From: Blastocatellia bacterium
GTDB lineage: Bacteria > Acidobacteriota > Blastocatellia > UBA7656 > JADIYM01
NCBI GenBank assembly: GCA_016705245.1
Contig: JADIYM010000004.1
Span: 1 to 64,000 of the forward strand
Direction: 5' to 3'
DNA: 64,000 nucleotides
The position numbers were made by a program, and so were the translations under genes. Each line of letters opens with the position of its first letter. The stretch's first letter is position 1. Below the pieces are notes generated by a model. The model was not told the DNA's origin. It did no database searches and worked only from the letters and a program-made list of their open reading frames with translations. Below, one piece after another: positions 27,397 to 36,929 of this stretch.

Positions 27397-30072
27397 CTAG
27401 GAATCCGACTTCTGGAAGAAGCGCCGGAAGAGGTGTGAAGCACCTCGCTTCTCTACTTGGCTCATGCTCGTCTGAAGCTCACGGACGAGCTTGTCGTTGG
27501 GCTTGAGGCTGACGGCTCGCTTGAGCATTTCTCTCGCCTCGTCGGTTCTCCCTGTCTCGAGATAGATGTTCGCCAGATCGACGATGGGCTGGACGGCGAA
27601 CGGCGACATCGTCGTGCTCTGGAGCAGGATGGCCTCGGCTCGGCGGCGCTGGCTGGGAATGTGCGCGAGAGAATGCCCGAGCGCCATATGGAGACGGGGA
27701 TTTTCGGGGGCCAGCAGGATTGCCCGCTCGAGTGCCTTTACGGCGCGGTCGTGGTCGCCCGAAGCGGCCCACGCGACGCCGCGCTCGATGAGGTCGGAAA
27801 TCGAGAGTTGGCCGGTCGGCGCCGTGAATACTGCCGGATCGGGAGCCGGTCTCGAAGCCGCGGGTGGCGGCACCGGCGAGCCCTGGACGGTCGGACTGGC
27901 CGGTGGCGGAGCCGGCCGGACTGGTTCCGTGCTACTGGAGCGCGGTGTCGACGGACCCGGCGGCGGCACTGATGGCGGACGGACTGCACGAGGAGGTGGC
28001 GCAGGCGACGGAGCCGGCGCTGGCCGCGGAGATGAGACCTTGGAAGGCACGCGAACGCCGGCGGCGGCGCGTTGATCGGCGAGTTGCCGGTCGTAGATTT
28101 CGCGATATCGCGGGTTCGTCAGCACTATGTACGCGATAGTGAGTGCGTCGAAGATCTCGTCGAGCTGCCCCTCGACGTTGATTCCGGCGGGCGCGAGGAA
28201 TCGGTACCTGTCCGGGTGGAAGTCACGCGCCAGCGCTTCGTAGTGCTGATGAATTTCGTCGATCGAGTCGCTTCGATTCACCCCGAGCAGGCCGTAGTGA
28301 TCGACTCCGCGGGCAATGTCGCTGAGCTTCTCCTCCACGCGGTACCAGAACAACGCCGCTTCCGCCGGGTCAATCGCAGGTGCCGACGACGCTGGCTCTG
28401 CGGAAGGTGGTGCCACGGGAAAGTCCTCAGCAGGCTCGATCGCCCCGGCGAAGAGAAGCGCCGCCACGAGGCGAACCGCGTGTTCCCGCTCGATGATCGC
28501 CATTGACAGCAGGTCCTCGAGCCGAACCCGGTCCGCGATCCTCGAAAGGAAGTAGGCTTCGTCAACCGACAACTCGACGTTGAAAAAGCTGAACGGGTCC
28601 GTCGTCGTCACGAAAACCTGGTCTGAGCTCCCGATCCACGAAAGAACGCGATCGGTGTCGCGGACGTGTCGCATTCCGCTGAGCAGAAGCGTACCGACCG
28701 ACAGCGACATTTTCGGCCATCTCGATAGATGAATACCGTCGGCGTACGAGACGTCGGCAACCGGCATGTTGAAGAGCTCGGCGACGATGCGCGTGACCTG
28801 GCGGCGAATCCGTGCGACTTCCTCGACGCTGTCCGGATCGAGCTCGGGCACCTGAAAGAGCTCGAGGAACAGCTCACCCGTCGGGTCGCGGCGGCGTCGC
28901 GATGTTGCAAAGACAACAGCTCCGTCTTCGACGAGGACGGTCGAGACCGACGGATCCTGCCCTGTCGACACCACCGTGAGCGTACCGGTTGCGCGCTCCT
29001 GCGACCATTGGCGCAGGTACATCGGCATGCATAGATTGCCGGCCAGAACGTCGGCAAACGGACGCGCGCCGGGAATGTGCTCGCAGATGATCTTGATGAC
29101 GGCGGTGATGGGAGTAGCGAGAAAGAGTCCCGCGGGACCCCAGATCATGCCCCAGAAAATGAGCGCCATGAGGACGACGACGGGATGCAGATCGAGTGCG
29201 TCGCCCTGCAGTTTCGGCTGGATGATGTTGCCGATCACGAACTGAATGACCGACGGGATGGTCAGCGCGAGGACCTTTGCGGAGAACGGAAGCGTCGGGT
29301 TCAGCAGTATGACCGGTATGGGAAGGGCGAGGGCGACGAGCGTGCCGATCGTCGGAATGAAGTTGAGCAGGAACGTGAGGAAACCAAAAAGCAGGGCAAA
29401 CTCGACGCCAAGCAGCCAGTAAACGGCGCCTATGAGCATACCGGCGCCGCCGGCGATGAAGACCATCTGGATAACGTAGATCTGGACACGATTCTCGATC
29501 TTCCCGAGCAGCTCGGCGGTGGCCCGTGACCGGCCTTCCCGCTTCTTTCCATACAGAATGAAGATGAGGAAGATGAGAACGGTTGCTCCGTTCGAAATCA
29601 GCGCCGTCAGTTCCGAAGCCACTCCCGTGATGAGGGCATTGGCGGCGTTCTCGGGCAGCGAGAAGAAGCGTCCGGTCGCAGGGTCGGGCCTCAGCCCAAG
29701 TGATTCAATCGGTGCCTGCGAAACTATCCAGGCCTCGAGTCGGCCGAACTGCGCCTGGTAGGAGCCGAGACTCGCCGTGAGAGACGCAACCGTAGAGGCG
29801 ACGATGAGTCCGAGGAGCGTCAGAGCGCCAACGCCGAGGATGGCCGTACCGATCCATGCGAGACCCTTCGAGAACCGAAGAAAGCGCATCTGGACGTCGA
29901 CTACCGGCGAAAGGCAATAGGAGAGGAGAAGCGCCAGCACGAAGGGTACAAGCACGGGCCGCAGCAGATAGAGCATCACGCCGAGAATGGCGAGCGCGAT
30001 GACGACGAGCGCCGTCGTCTGAATCTTCGCGTAACGCGTGTCGTCGCGGATCACGTTTTCTGTGTACCACAA
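27397..30072 (-). CDS. fusion protein: AI-2E family permease + DUF4388-like + J domain + TPR
   Basis: One uninterrupted frame of 891 codons. Residues 1-345 are an AI-2E/PerM-type permease (about eight helices; LLGVEFALLFGFLTFLLNFIPTIG and IQPKLQGDALDLHPVVVL). It ends where such proteins normally stop. Residues about 350-545 resemble the DUF4388 domain (LRQWSQERATGTLTV, VLVEDGAVVFA). Residues 590-663 are a J domain with HPD at 619-621. A Pro/Ser linker (about 670-750) leads to TPR repeats (about 755-880). No ribosome site or stop separates the permease from the rest. The first codon is uncertain: TTG at 30072 or GTG at 30054. The cytoplasmic tail could recruit DnaK to the membrane. Confidence 0.85.
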   Translation of the reverse strand: MWYTENVIRDDTRYAKIQTTALVVIALAILGVMLYLLRPVLVPFVLALLLSYCLSPVVDVQMRFLRFSKGLAWIGTAILGVGALTLLGLIVASTVASLTASLGSYQAQFGRLEAWIVSQAPIESLGLRPDPATGRFFSLPENAANALITGVASELTALISNGATVLIFLIFILYGKKREGRSRATAELLGKIENRVQIYVIQMVFIAGGAGMLIGAVYWLLGVEFALLFGFLTFLLNFIPTIGTLVALALPIPVILLNPTLPFSAKVLALTIPSVIQFVIGNIIQPKLQGDALDLHPVVVLMALIFWGMIWGPAGLFLATPITAVIKIICEHIPGARPFADVLAGNLCMPMYLRQWSQERATGTLTVVSTGQDPSVSTVLVEDGAVVFATSRRRRDPTGELFLELFQVPELDPDSVEEVARIRRQVTRIVAELFNMPVADVSYADGIHLSRWPKMSLSVGTLLLSGMRHVRDTDRVLSWIGSSDQVFVTTTDPFSFFNVELSVDEAYFLSRIADRVRLEDLLSMAIIEREHAVRLVAALLFAGAIEPAEDFPVAPPSAEPASSAPAIDPAEAALFWYRVEEKLSDIARGVDHYGLLGVNRSDSIDEIHQHYEALARDFHPDRYRFLAPAGINVEGQLDEIFDALTIAYIVLTNPRYREIYDRQLADQRAAAGVRVPSKVSSPRPAPAPSPAPPPRAVRPPSVPPPGPSTPRSSSTEPVRPAPPPASPTVQGSPVPPPAASRPAPDPAVFTAPTGQLSISDLIERGVAWAASGDHDRAVKALERAILLAPENPRLHMALGHSLAHIPSQRRRAEAILLQSTTMSPFAVQPIVDLANIYLETGRTDEAREMLKRAVSLKPNDKLVRELQTSMSQVEKRGASHLFRRFFQKSDS

Positions 30073-30094
30073 CCTGCGTCACGAGGTCAGTCCC

Positions 30095-30290
30095 CCGGTG
30101 ACTCCGTGTCACTGTGAAGGAGCTTCGGCACAACGTCACCGAGCGCCACCGCGCCCGGTACTGATGCGTGAGGCGTGCGATGCGAGCGTCTTCATCAATC
30201 ACGGACACGCCATGAACGGCTCTGTAAGACGCTTCGCACGCCGAGACACAATGGCACCGAGTCACAGAGTCACAGAGTCACTGGGAGACT
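30095..30290. repeat. imperfect hairpin with CAGAGTCA repeats
   Basis: GGTGACTCCGTGTCACTGTG near 30099-30118 pairs loosely with tandem CACAGAGTCACAGAGTCACT near 30263-30282. The words GCTTCGCACGCCGAGACAC tie it to the CACGGAGGC family. It occupies the 220-base gap between the fusion gene and the pirin gene, which lie in the same direction. Confidence 0.55.
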
Positions 30291-30294
30291 CTCT

Positions 30295-30999
30295 TCAGGC
30301 CAGGTCGAACAGCAGGACCTCTCCTTCTTCATGGCCTTCGATCGAGATCTCGCCCGGCCCGTTGATGGCAATTGCATCTCCGGCGGCGAGGCTTTCGCCA
30401 TCGACGAGAACCGAACCTGTTGCGACGTGGATCCAGGCGTGACGTCCCGGAGCCAGTTCATGGACCACTCGTTCGGGGCCACTCAGCAAGGTTGCATAGA
30501 CGCGCGTGTCAGCACGAATCGTGACCGCTCCGTCGCGGCCATCCGGCGAAGCGATCAAACGCAGACGTCCGCGCTTGTCGTCCGCGGTGAACTCGGCTTC
30601 CTCGTAGGACGGCTGGATGCCGTTTTCATCCGGCAGAATCCATATCTGCAACAGATGAACGGGCTCGGACTCAGAGGCATTGAACTCACTGTGCGTGACT
30701 CCCCGGCCGGCGCTCATCTTCTGGACGTTTCCCGGGCGAATCACCGAGCCATTCCCCATGCTGTCCTTGTGCGCGAGGGCGCCGTCGAGGACGTAAGTGA
30801 TGATCTCCATGTCCCGGTGCCCGTGAGTTCCAAATCCCATTCCCGGCTCGACGCGGTCGTCGTTGATGACTCGCAGCGCGCGGAAACCCATGTGCTTCGG
30901 GTCGAGATAACTGCCGAACGAAAACGTGTGCCACGTGTCGAGCCAACCGTGGTCGAGGTGGCCGCGCTCGTCAGCGCGTCGGATCGTCTTCAGTGCCAT
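30295..30999 (-). CDS. pirin family protein (quercetinase-like, YhhW type)
   Basis: A 234-residue bicupin. The N-terminal cupin shows GYxHHG-like metal ligands in GFGTHGHRDMEIITYV and GRGVTHSEFNAS, the His/His and His/Glu set of pirins. Other segments are HTFSFGSYLDPKHMGFRALRVINDD and LQIWILPDENGIQPSYEE. Bacterial members can oxidise quercetin-like compounds or respond to redox; the substrate here is unknown. I chose the ATG at 30999, which has AGGAGG at a good distance; the open frame continues upstream to 31080 without support. Confidence 0.92.
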   Translation of the reverse strand: MALKTIRRADERGHLDHGWLDTWHTFSFGSYLDPKHMGFRALRVINDDRVEPGMGFGTHGHRDMEIITYVLDGALAHKDSMGNGSVIRPGNVQKMSAGRGVTHSEFNASESEPVHLLQIWILPDENGIQPSYEEAEFTADDKRGRLRLIASPDGRDGAVTIRADTRVYATLLSGPERVVHELAPGRHAWIHVATGSVLVDGESLAAGDAIAINGPGEISIEGHEEGEVLLFDLA

Positions 31000-31051
31000 T
31001 TCATCCTCCTGTCGGTCTGCGACTTTCCCGCTCGCGTTGACCAACGACGAG

Positions 31052-31080
31052 AGGATAGTCGTGACAACGATTAATGTCAA
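31052..31080 (-). promoter_or_regulatory. sigma-70 promoter for the pirin gene
   Basis: On the minus strand TTGACA (31080-31075) is followed after 17 bases by TATCCT (31057-31052). The -35 is a perfect match and the -10 matches four of six. It lies about 50 bases upstream of the pirin ATG. Confidence 0.65.
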
Positions 31081-31103
31081 GAGGGATGTCGGTCAGGACT
31101 TTC

Positions 31104-31150
31104 CGTCTCTGCGACGAAACCTCATTCCAGGAGCGAGTTTCGCAGAGACG
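31104..31150. repeat. hairpin repeat (CGCAGAGACG family)
   Basis: CGTCTCTGCG at 31104-31113 and CGCAGAGACG at 31141-31150 are exact reverse complements, with further partial pairing inside (GAAAC/GTTTC). It lies between the lexA stop and the pirin promoter and may end lexA transcription. Confidence 0.65.
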
Positions 31151-31178
31151 CAGAGTTCACGCAAAGCCGCCGAGGAGT

Positions 31179-31804
31179 TCAATCTGTGTCGCCGAAGCGC
31201 CGGATCACGCCCGTCACCACACCCTGGACCTCGACACTGACACGAACAGCGGCGCCATCGCTTCATTCGCCGGTTGCAGCCGGAATCCGCCCCTCCTCGG
31301 TAGATCCCGCTTGAGCGTCGCGCTGCCGTCCTCGAGCAGCGCCACCACGATCTCGCCGTTCTCGGCCGTCGAGCGTCGCGTCACGACCACGAGGTCACCA
31401 TCGAGAATCGCGTCGTCGCGCATTGACTCGCCACGCACCCTGAGAACATAGGAATCACCCCTGAGCATGCTCTTTGGAAGCGGGATGCGCTCGCTTGTGT
31501 CCTCGATCGCCTCGAGCGGGACGCCGGCCGCGATCTGGCCGACGATGGGTACGTCGACGACCTCGTCGGACGGCAAAACGCCGCGCCGCCTTCCCTGATC
31601 GATGAGCTCGAGTCCGAAGGCCGCACCGGACCGCCGGACGAATCCCTTGCGCTCTAGCTCGACGAGGTGTCCCTGTATGGTCGCCGCCGTGACACCGAGC
31701 TCGCGGGCAATTTCGCGGACACTCGGGCCGTGCCCCTGTCGGCGTGCGATCGCTGCCGCTGCATCGAGCACGCCGCGCTGCTTGCGGGTCAGGTGATCGG
31801 TCAT
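31179..31804 (-). CDS. lexA: LexA repressor, frameshift near C-terminus
   Basis: SOS repressor and self-cleaving serine peptidase. The N-terminal winged helix has RKQRGVLDAAAAIARRQGHGPSVREIARELGVTAATIQGHL. The cleavage bond is Ala93-Gly94 (IAAGVPLEA), the catalytic Ser is 127 (RGESM) and the Lys is 165 (ATLKR). The frame as written stops at 31214 (FVSVSRSRVW), but the neighbouring frame supplies the normal end EVQGVVTGVIRRFGD with a TGA at 31179. One missing base near 31235 would restore it, so the damage is probably an assembly error. A 19-bp motif just upstream is shared with imuB. Confidence 0.92.
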
Positions 31805-31816
31805 GGCGACAACGTG

Positions 31817-31835
31817 CCATACGAAACCCGAACAG
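31817..31835 (-). promoter_or_regulatory. putative LexA operator upstream of lexA
   Basis: Plus-strand CCATACGAAACCCGAACAG lies 13 bases upstream of the lexA start. The same 19 bases with a single difference occur upstream of imuB at 38443-38461. On the coding strand it reads CTGTTCGGGTTTCGTATGG, with a direct GTTCGGGTTTCG repeat. Occurrence at two classic SOS genes makes a LexA site likely; this is inference. Confidence 0.6.
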
Positions 31836-32036
31836 TCAACATTGATACACGACCGGCGGCTTTTTTCTGCTGAACAGTTGCCCGTTCATTGACCTGAGGA
31901 CTAGTATTGCTTGTCGGAACGGTACGAGGCGCGGCACGCTATCGGATCCTCTCCGTAGTAACAATCTGGCGACCGCTGCTTCAGTAACGAATACACCCTT
32001 GCTCCCATACTTATTCGGATTGACGGAGGACTTCAC

Positions 32037-33555
32037 GTGATCCCCAAGCACCGTATCTGGCTGTCTGCCCTCGCACTGGCCATTGCCTTGTCGTCATTGC
32101 TCGTCCCTGTGAGCGCCCAACAGAAATACCGCACCACGGAAGAGATCTGGGGCGCGAAGTTCGGCTACACGTCCTACAAGTACCGATATCAGGCCGACAA
32201 GGCCTCGGGACTTACCGGACTGCGCCGGTGGAATCAGATCGCGATCGACGCGAGCGGACTCGACCACACCCGCCTGCTCCCGGCGAGGATCGGGCATTCG
32301 GCGAGCAACTCGGCCCGTGCCGCGCCTCGCGCGCCATTGCGATCGTTCAGATCGCAGTGTTCGAGGCTCTCAACGCCATTGTGAAGAAGTACGACAGCCA
32401 CGTCGGGATGTACTCGGCGTCGAAGAAGACGAATCGTGATGTTGCAATTGCCCAGGCTGCCCACGATACCCTCGTCGTTCTGTTCCCGTCGCAGAAGGCC
32501 CTCTTCGACACGAAGTTGAACGAGGATCTGCTGCAGTTCCGAACAACACCAAGAAGTCGGATGCCATTCTTGTTGGCAGGACTGCTGCTCTCGGAGCGCT
32601 GGGGCTTTGCTACAACGACGGATCGAAGCATGCGGAGCCGCGCGTGAACGTCGATTACGTCCCGAGCGACGCGCCGGGCATCTGGCGGCAGGATCCCATC
32701 AGCCAGATTCCGCTGGCTCTTGGTGGACGCTGGATGGAGGTTCGTCCGTTCCTCATGACGTCGGCCTCGCAGTTCCGTCTGCCGCCGCCGCCGGCGATCG
32801 ACAGCGCCGAATACGCCGAGGCCTACAACGAGGTGAAGCGGCTCGGCGGCGACGGCATCGTCACGCCGACCGAGCGGACTGACGAGCAGACGCATCTCGG
32901 TATTTTCTGGGCCTACGACGGCACGCCGAGCCTGTGCGCTCCGCCGCGGCTCTACAACCAGATTGCCATGCAACTTGCGGATCAGCGCGCCACGAATGAC
33001 ATCGACACGGCGCGCATGCTGGCGCTCATCAATGTCGCGATGTCCGAGGCAGGTATTGCGGCGTGGGATTCGAAGTATTTCTACGCCTACTGGCGTCCGG
33101 TGACGGGCATTCGCGAAGCCGACGCGGGCACGGGCCCGAGCGGTCTTGGCGACGACAACCCGGGTACTGCGGGCGACGCGACGTATTCGCCGCTCGGCGC
33201 CCCGGCCAGCAACCTGACGGGTCCGAACTTCACGCCGCCGTTCCCGGCGTATCCGTCGGGCCACGCGACGTTCGGTGGCGCGCTCTTCGAGACGCTTCGG
33301 AAGATCTACGGCACGGACAATATCGCGTTCACGTTCACGTCTGACGAGTTCAACGGTGAGACGCTCGACAACGAGGGCAATCCGCGTCCGTTGCTGCCGC
33401 GTTCGTTCACGACGCTCTCGCAGGCCGAGGCCGAGAACGGCCGGAGCCGCATCTACCTCGGGATCCACTGGCAGTTCGACGCTGACGGCGGCATCTCGCA
33501 GGGCCGGCAGGTTGCCGACTACGTCTACGACCGGGTGTTCCAGCCGGTGAACTAG
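32037..33555 (+). CDS. vanadium-dependent haloperoxidase-like (PAP2 superfamily) exported protein, two frameshifts
   Basis: The GTG start at 32037 has GGAGG seven bases upstream and opens a signal peptide ending VPVSAQ. After ASGLDHT a shift near 32270 leads into PPAPGEDRAFGEQLGPCRASRAIAIVQIAVFEA. A second near 32536 joins NNTKKSDAILVGRTAALGAL. Both equal loss of one base. The C-terminal half holds the three vanadate/phosphate motifs: KYFYAYWRPVTGIR, PAYPSGHATFGGA and SRIYLGIHWQFDADGG. It would oxidise halides with peroxide or act as a phosphatase. All key residues are present if the shifts are errors. Confidence 0.85.
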
Positions 33556-33570
33556 CAGCGAAGGACAACT

Positions 33571-33690
33571 GAGCTTCGCACACAGAGGCACGGAGGCACG
33601 GAGACACAGAGTCTCTACGCTTTCCGTGCCTTTGTCATTCCTGTTCCTCCGTGCCTCTGTGCCTTCGTGTCTCTGTGTGCGTAGCTCTTC
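33571..33690. terminator. long hairpin between convergent genes (CACGGAGGC family)
   Basis: The left arm starts GAGCTTCGCACACAGAGGCA and the right arm ends with TGTCTCTGTGTGCGTAGCTC, with tandem GGCACGGA words in between. It fills the space between the haloperoxidase-like gene and the converging dnaE2, and probably terminates both. It is also one of the best members of this repeat family. Confidence 0.75.
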
Positions 33691-33698
33691 TGCTCTCC

Positions 33699-36600
33699 TC
33701 ACCGGAAGTCCCTCGACCTCACCCACCTCCCGTCCGCATTCAGGTCCGTCACCGCCAGCGCGAGCACGCTGACCGCGCCCTCTTCCCGCTGAATACGCCC
33801 CCGAATCCGCACCACCGGCGACCGCAGCAGCACCCGCTCGAACTTCTCGATCGTCGACGGAAACGCCGCGACGTTCGCGAGCCCCGTCTCGTCCTCGAGC
33901 GTCATGAAGAGCATCCCCGCCGCCGTCGGCGGCCGCTGCCGGCAGATCACCACACCCGCGACGTCGACGACTGCGTCGGCTTTCGCCTCCATCACGTCCG
34001 CCGCCGTCATCACGCCGCTTCGCGCGAGCTGCTCGCGGAGGAACTCCATCGGATGGCGGTCCACCGACACCCCGGTCGTCACCATGTCGAGCGCGACCTC
34101 CTCGATCGGCGTCGGCTCGGGCAGCAATGGCCGCGACTCGTCCGTCTCGTCCCCGCGCGCGAGCGGTCCCGGCCCGCTGCGGCCCGCGCCGAGCGCCACC
34201 CAGACGTCTTCGCGCCTCGGCCCGCCGATCGCCTTCGCCGCCGCAATCGCCTGCAGCGCGTGGCGCGAGACACCTTCCTCGCGCGCCACCGTCGCGAACG
34301 CGCGCGCATCCGCAAACGGCCGCCGCGCGAGCGTGCGCTCGATCGCGTCGCGCTCCGCCTCGCCGACGCCGCGGATCGTCGACATCCCGAACCGCATCGC
34401 GCCGTCCTCCTCGATCGTGCACTCCCACGCGCTGCGGTTTACGTCCACGCGCAGCATCTTCACGCCGTGGCGCCGCGCGTCGCCGACGATCGTCGCCGGC
34501 GAATAGAACCCCATCGGCTGCGAGTTCAGCAGCGCCGTGTAGAACTCCGTCGGATGGTAGTGCTTGAACCAGCACGACGCGTAGACGAGCGTCGCGAACG
34601 ACGCCGCGTGCGACTCCGGAAAACCGTACTGCGCGAAGCCCATAATCTGCTCGACGATCGAGTTCGTCGTCGCCTCGTCGAAGCCGTTCGCGCGCATACC
34701 CTCGCGCAGGCGGCCGAGAATCGCTTCCATTGCCTGACGGGATCGCTTCGGGCCCATCGCGCGCCGCAGCCGGTCGGCCTCCGACGGCGTGAACCCGCCG
34801 GCGACGACCGCGGTCTTCATGAGCTGTTCCTGGAAGAGCGGCACGCCGAGCGTGCGCTTGAGGATCGGCTCGAGCGACGGATGGGGATAGGTGACCTCCT
34901 CGCGTCCGGCCCGCCGACGCATGAACGGATGGACCATGCCGCCCTGGATCGGACCGGGGCGGATGAGCGCCACCTCGACGACGATGTCGTAGAAACAGCG
35001 CGGCTTTATGCGCGGCAGCGTGTTCATCTGCGCGCGCGACTCGATCTGGAAGACGCCTACCGTGTCCGCGCGGCACATGAGGTCGTAGACCGCCGGGTCG
35101 TCGTAGCCGAGCCGCGCGAGGTCGACGGTGATGCCTTTCGTCCGGCGGACGAGGCGGATGGCCTCCGCGAGCAACGAGAGCATGCCGAGGCCGAGCAGGT
35201 CGATCTTCACGAGCCCCACGGCCGCGGCGTCGTCCTTGTCCCACGCGATGACGCTGCGGTCGGGCATCGCGGTCGGCTCGACCGGGACGATGTCGGCGAG
35301 CGGCTGCTCGGAGATCACCATCCCGCCGACGTGAATCGACAGGTGGCGCGGCGTTTCGGCGAGCCGCGCGACCATGTCGGCGAGCAGCGGGATGCGCGGA
35401 TTCTCGGGATCGAGGCCGGCCTCGCTGACGGCTGTCGTGAACGTTTTCGGATTGACGAAGTAGCGGAACCCCGTGCCCTTCGAAATCTCACTGACCTGGT
35501 CGACCGAGAGCCCCAGCGCCTTGCCGGCATCGCGGACCGCCGAACGGCCGCGGTAGCTGATCACCTCGTTGACCATCGCCGCGCGGTCGCGGCCGTATTT
35601 CTCGTAGACGTACTGGATGACGCGCTCGCGCTCGCGGTGGGCGATGTCGATGTCGATGTCGGGCGGTTCCGAGCGGCCTTCGGAGAGGAAACGCTCGAAG
35701 AGCAGGTCGAGGGCGATCGGATCCACCGCCGTGATCCCGAGCGCGTAGCAGACGACGGAGTTCGCCGCCGATCCGCGCCCCTGCGCGAGGATGTCGTTCT
35801 CGCGGCAGAACCGCACGATGTCCCACACGATGAGGAAGTAGCCGGCGAGGCCGAGCTGTTCGATGAGCGCGAGCTCGCGGGCGATCTGCTCGACGACGCG
35901 CGGCGTGACCGGGCGATAGCGGTCGCGGGCGCCCTCGTGGACCAGTTGGTGGAGGTACCCGAACTGCGATTCGCCCTCGGGGGGCACGAACACCGGCAGG
36001 CGGAACGCGACGCGGTCGAGCGGGACGTCGCAGCGCGCGGCGATGGCGACCGAGGCTTCGAGCAGTTCCGGAGCGCGCGGAAAGAGCGCGAGCATCTCGC
36101 TGGCGGACTTGAGTCGGAACTCGGAGCTCGGCAGCAGCCGCGTGCCGGCGTCGGCAAGCGTCGTGTGGTGGCGGACGCACGTGAGCACGTCGTGGACGCG
36201 CTTGTCGCCGGCGCGCGCGAGAACGGCGCCGTTCGTCGCGACGGCGGGCAGGCCCTCGGTGCGCGCGAACCCATAGAGGGCGGTGGCGATGGCGTCTTCG
36301 CGGGGAATGAGGCGGCGCTGGATCTCGATGTGGAAGTCGCCGCCGAAGAGCTCGGTCAGCCGCGCGGCCTCGCGCGAGGCGCCGGCGCGGTCGCCTGCGG
36401 CGAGCAGGCGCGCGACGCGGCCCTCAGCGCCGCCCGAGAGGGCGATGAGGCCGGCGTTGTATTCGTCGATCGTTTTCCAGGCGGTGAGCGCGGTGCCCTT
36501 CGGCCGATTCGCGCGCGCGGCGGTGACGATGCGGCAGAGCGAGCGCCATCCGTCGTCGTTGCGGGCAAGCAGCGTGAGGCGCGAGCCGTCCTCCATGCCG

Positions 36601-36920
36601 GCGTCGACACCGAAGACGGGGCGGATCCCGGCGTCCTTCGCGCCTTTCCAGAACTGCACTGCGCCGTACAACGCATCGCGGTCGGTGAGCGCCAGCGCGG
36701 CCATCCCCAGCTCTGCCGCCCGTGCGGCCAACTCACCCGGCGGCGACGCCCCGTCGAGCAGGGAGTAGTGCGACCTGCAGTTGAGCTCGACGTAGGGAGG
36801 GAGAGTGGACAGGATTACAGGATTATCAGGATTTACAGGATTACTTTTGGGTGGAAACGGAGCGACGACTCCTACCCCAGAGCCTCCTGGGAATCCTGTA
36901 AATCCTGTAATCCTGTCCAC
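33699..36920 (-). CDS. dnaE2: error-prone DNA polymerase III alpha subunit DnaE2
   Basis: The catalytic polymerase of the SOS mutasome, about 1040-1070 residues. The PHP domain starts VELNCRSHYSLLDGASPP. The C-family polymerase core has AQGRGSAANSVVCYALGIT, SEPPDIDIDIAHRERERVIQY (catalytic Asp residues) and GLVKIDLLGLGMLSLL. Helix-hairpin and OB regions follow (AGVVICRQRPPTAAGMLFMTLEDETG). The start is unclear: the open frame begins at a GTG (36920) inside a palindromic repeat, giving about 40 foreign-looking residues before PYVELN, where homologues begin. It lies just downstream of imuB, probably in one transcript. Confidence 0.93.
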   Translation of the reverse strand: MDRITGFTGFPGGSGVGVVAPFPPKSNPVNPDNPVILSTLPPYVELNCRSHYSLLDGASPPGELAARAAELGMAALALTDRDALYGAVQFWKGAKDAGIRPVFGVDAGMEDGSRLTLLARNDDGWRSLCRIVTAARANRPKGTALTAWKTIDEYNAGLIALSGGAEGRVARLLAAGDRAGASREAARLTELFGGDFHIEIQRRLIPREDAIATALYGFARTEGLPAVATNGAVLARAGDKRVHDVLTCVRHHTTLADAGTRLLPSSEFRLKSASEMLALFPRAPELLEASVAIAARCDVPLDRVAFRLPVFVPPEGESQFGYLHQLVHEGARDRYRPVTPRVVEQIARELALIEQLGLAGYFLIVWDIVRFCRENDILAQGRGSAANSVVCYALGITAVDPIALDLLFERFLSEGRSEPPDIDIDIAHRERERVIQYVYEKYGRDRAAMVNEVISYRGRSAVRDAGKALGLSVDQVSEISKGTGFRYFVNPKTFTTAVSEAGLDPENPRIPLLADMVARLAETPRHLSIHVGGMVISEQPLADIVPVEPTAMPDRSVIAWDKDDAAAVGLVKIDLLGLGMLSLLAEAIRLVRRTKGITVDLARLGYDDPAVYDLMCRADTVGVFQIESRAQMNTLPRIKPRCFYDIVVEVALIRPGPIQGGMVHPFMRRRAGREEVTYPHPSLEPILKRTLGVPLFQEQLMKTAVVAGGFTPSEADRLRRAMGPKRSRQAMEAILGRLREGMRANGFDEATTNSIVEQIMGFAQYGFPESHAASFATLVYASCWFKHYHPTEFYTALLNSQPMGFYSPATIVGDARRHGVKMLRVDVNRSAWECTIEEDGAMRFGMSTIRGVGEAERDAIERTLARRPFADARAFATVAREEGVSRHALQAIAAAKAIGGPRREDVWVALGAGRSGPGPLARGDETDESRPLLPEPTPIEEVALDMVTTGVSVDRHPMEFLREQLARSGVMTAADVMEAKADAVVDVAGVVICRQRPPTAAGMLFMTLEDETGLANVAAFPSTIEKFERVLLRSPVVRIRGRIQREEGAVSVLALAVTDLNADGRWVRSRDFR

Positions 36921-36922
36921 TC
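36803..36922. repeat. palindromic CAGGATTA repeat at imuB-dnaE2 junction
   Basis: Left arm 36803-36844 (GAGTGGACAGGATTACAGG...) pairs with right arm 36892-36922 (AATCCTGTAAATCC...CCACTC). The left arm carries one extra ATCAGGATT unit. The element covers the expected start of dnaE2 and abuts the end of imuB at 36930, so it lies within an operon. Confidence 0.85.
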
Positions 36923-36929
36923 TCCCCCC

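Noticed and set aside
31871..31888. TGAAC-N8-GTTCA palindrome upstream of lexA as the LexA box
   Set aside because: It does not recur before imuB, and its spacing does not fit known boxes; the shared 19-bp motif is the better candidate.
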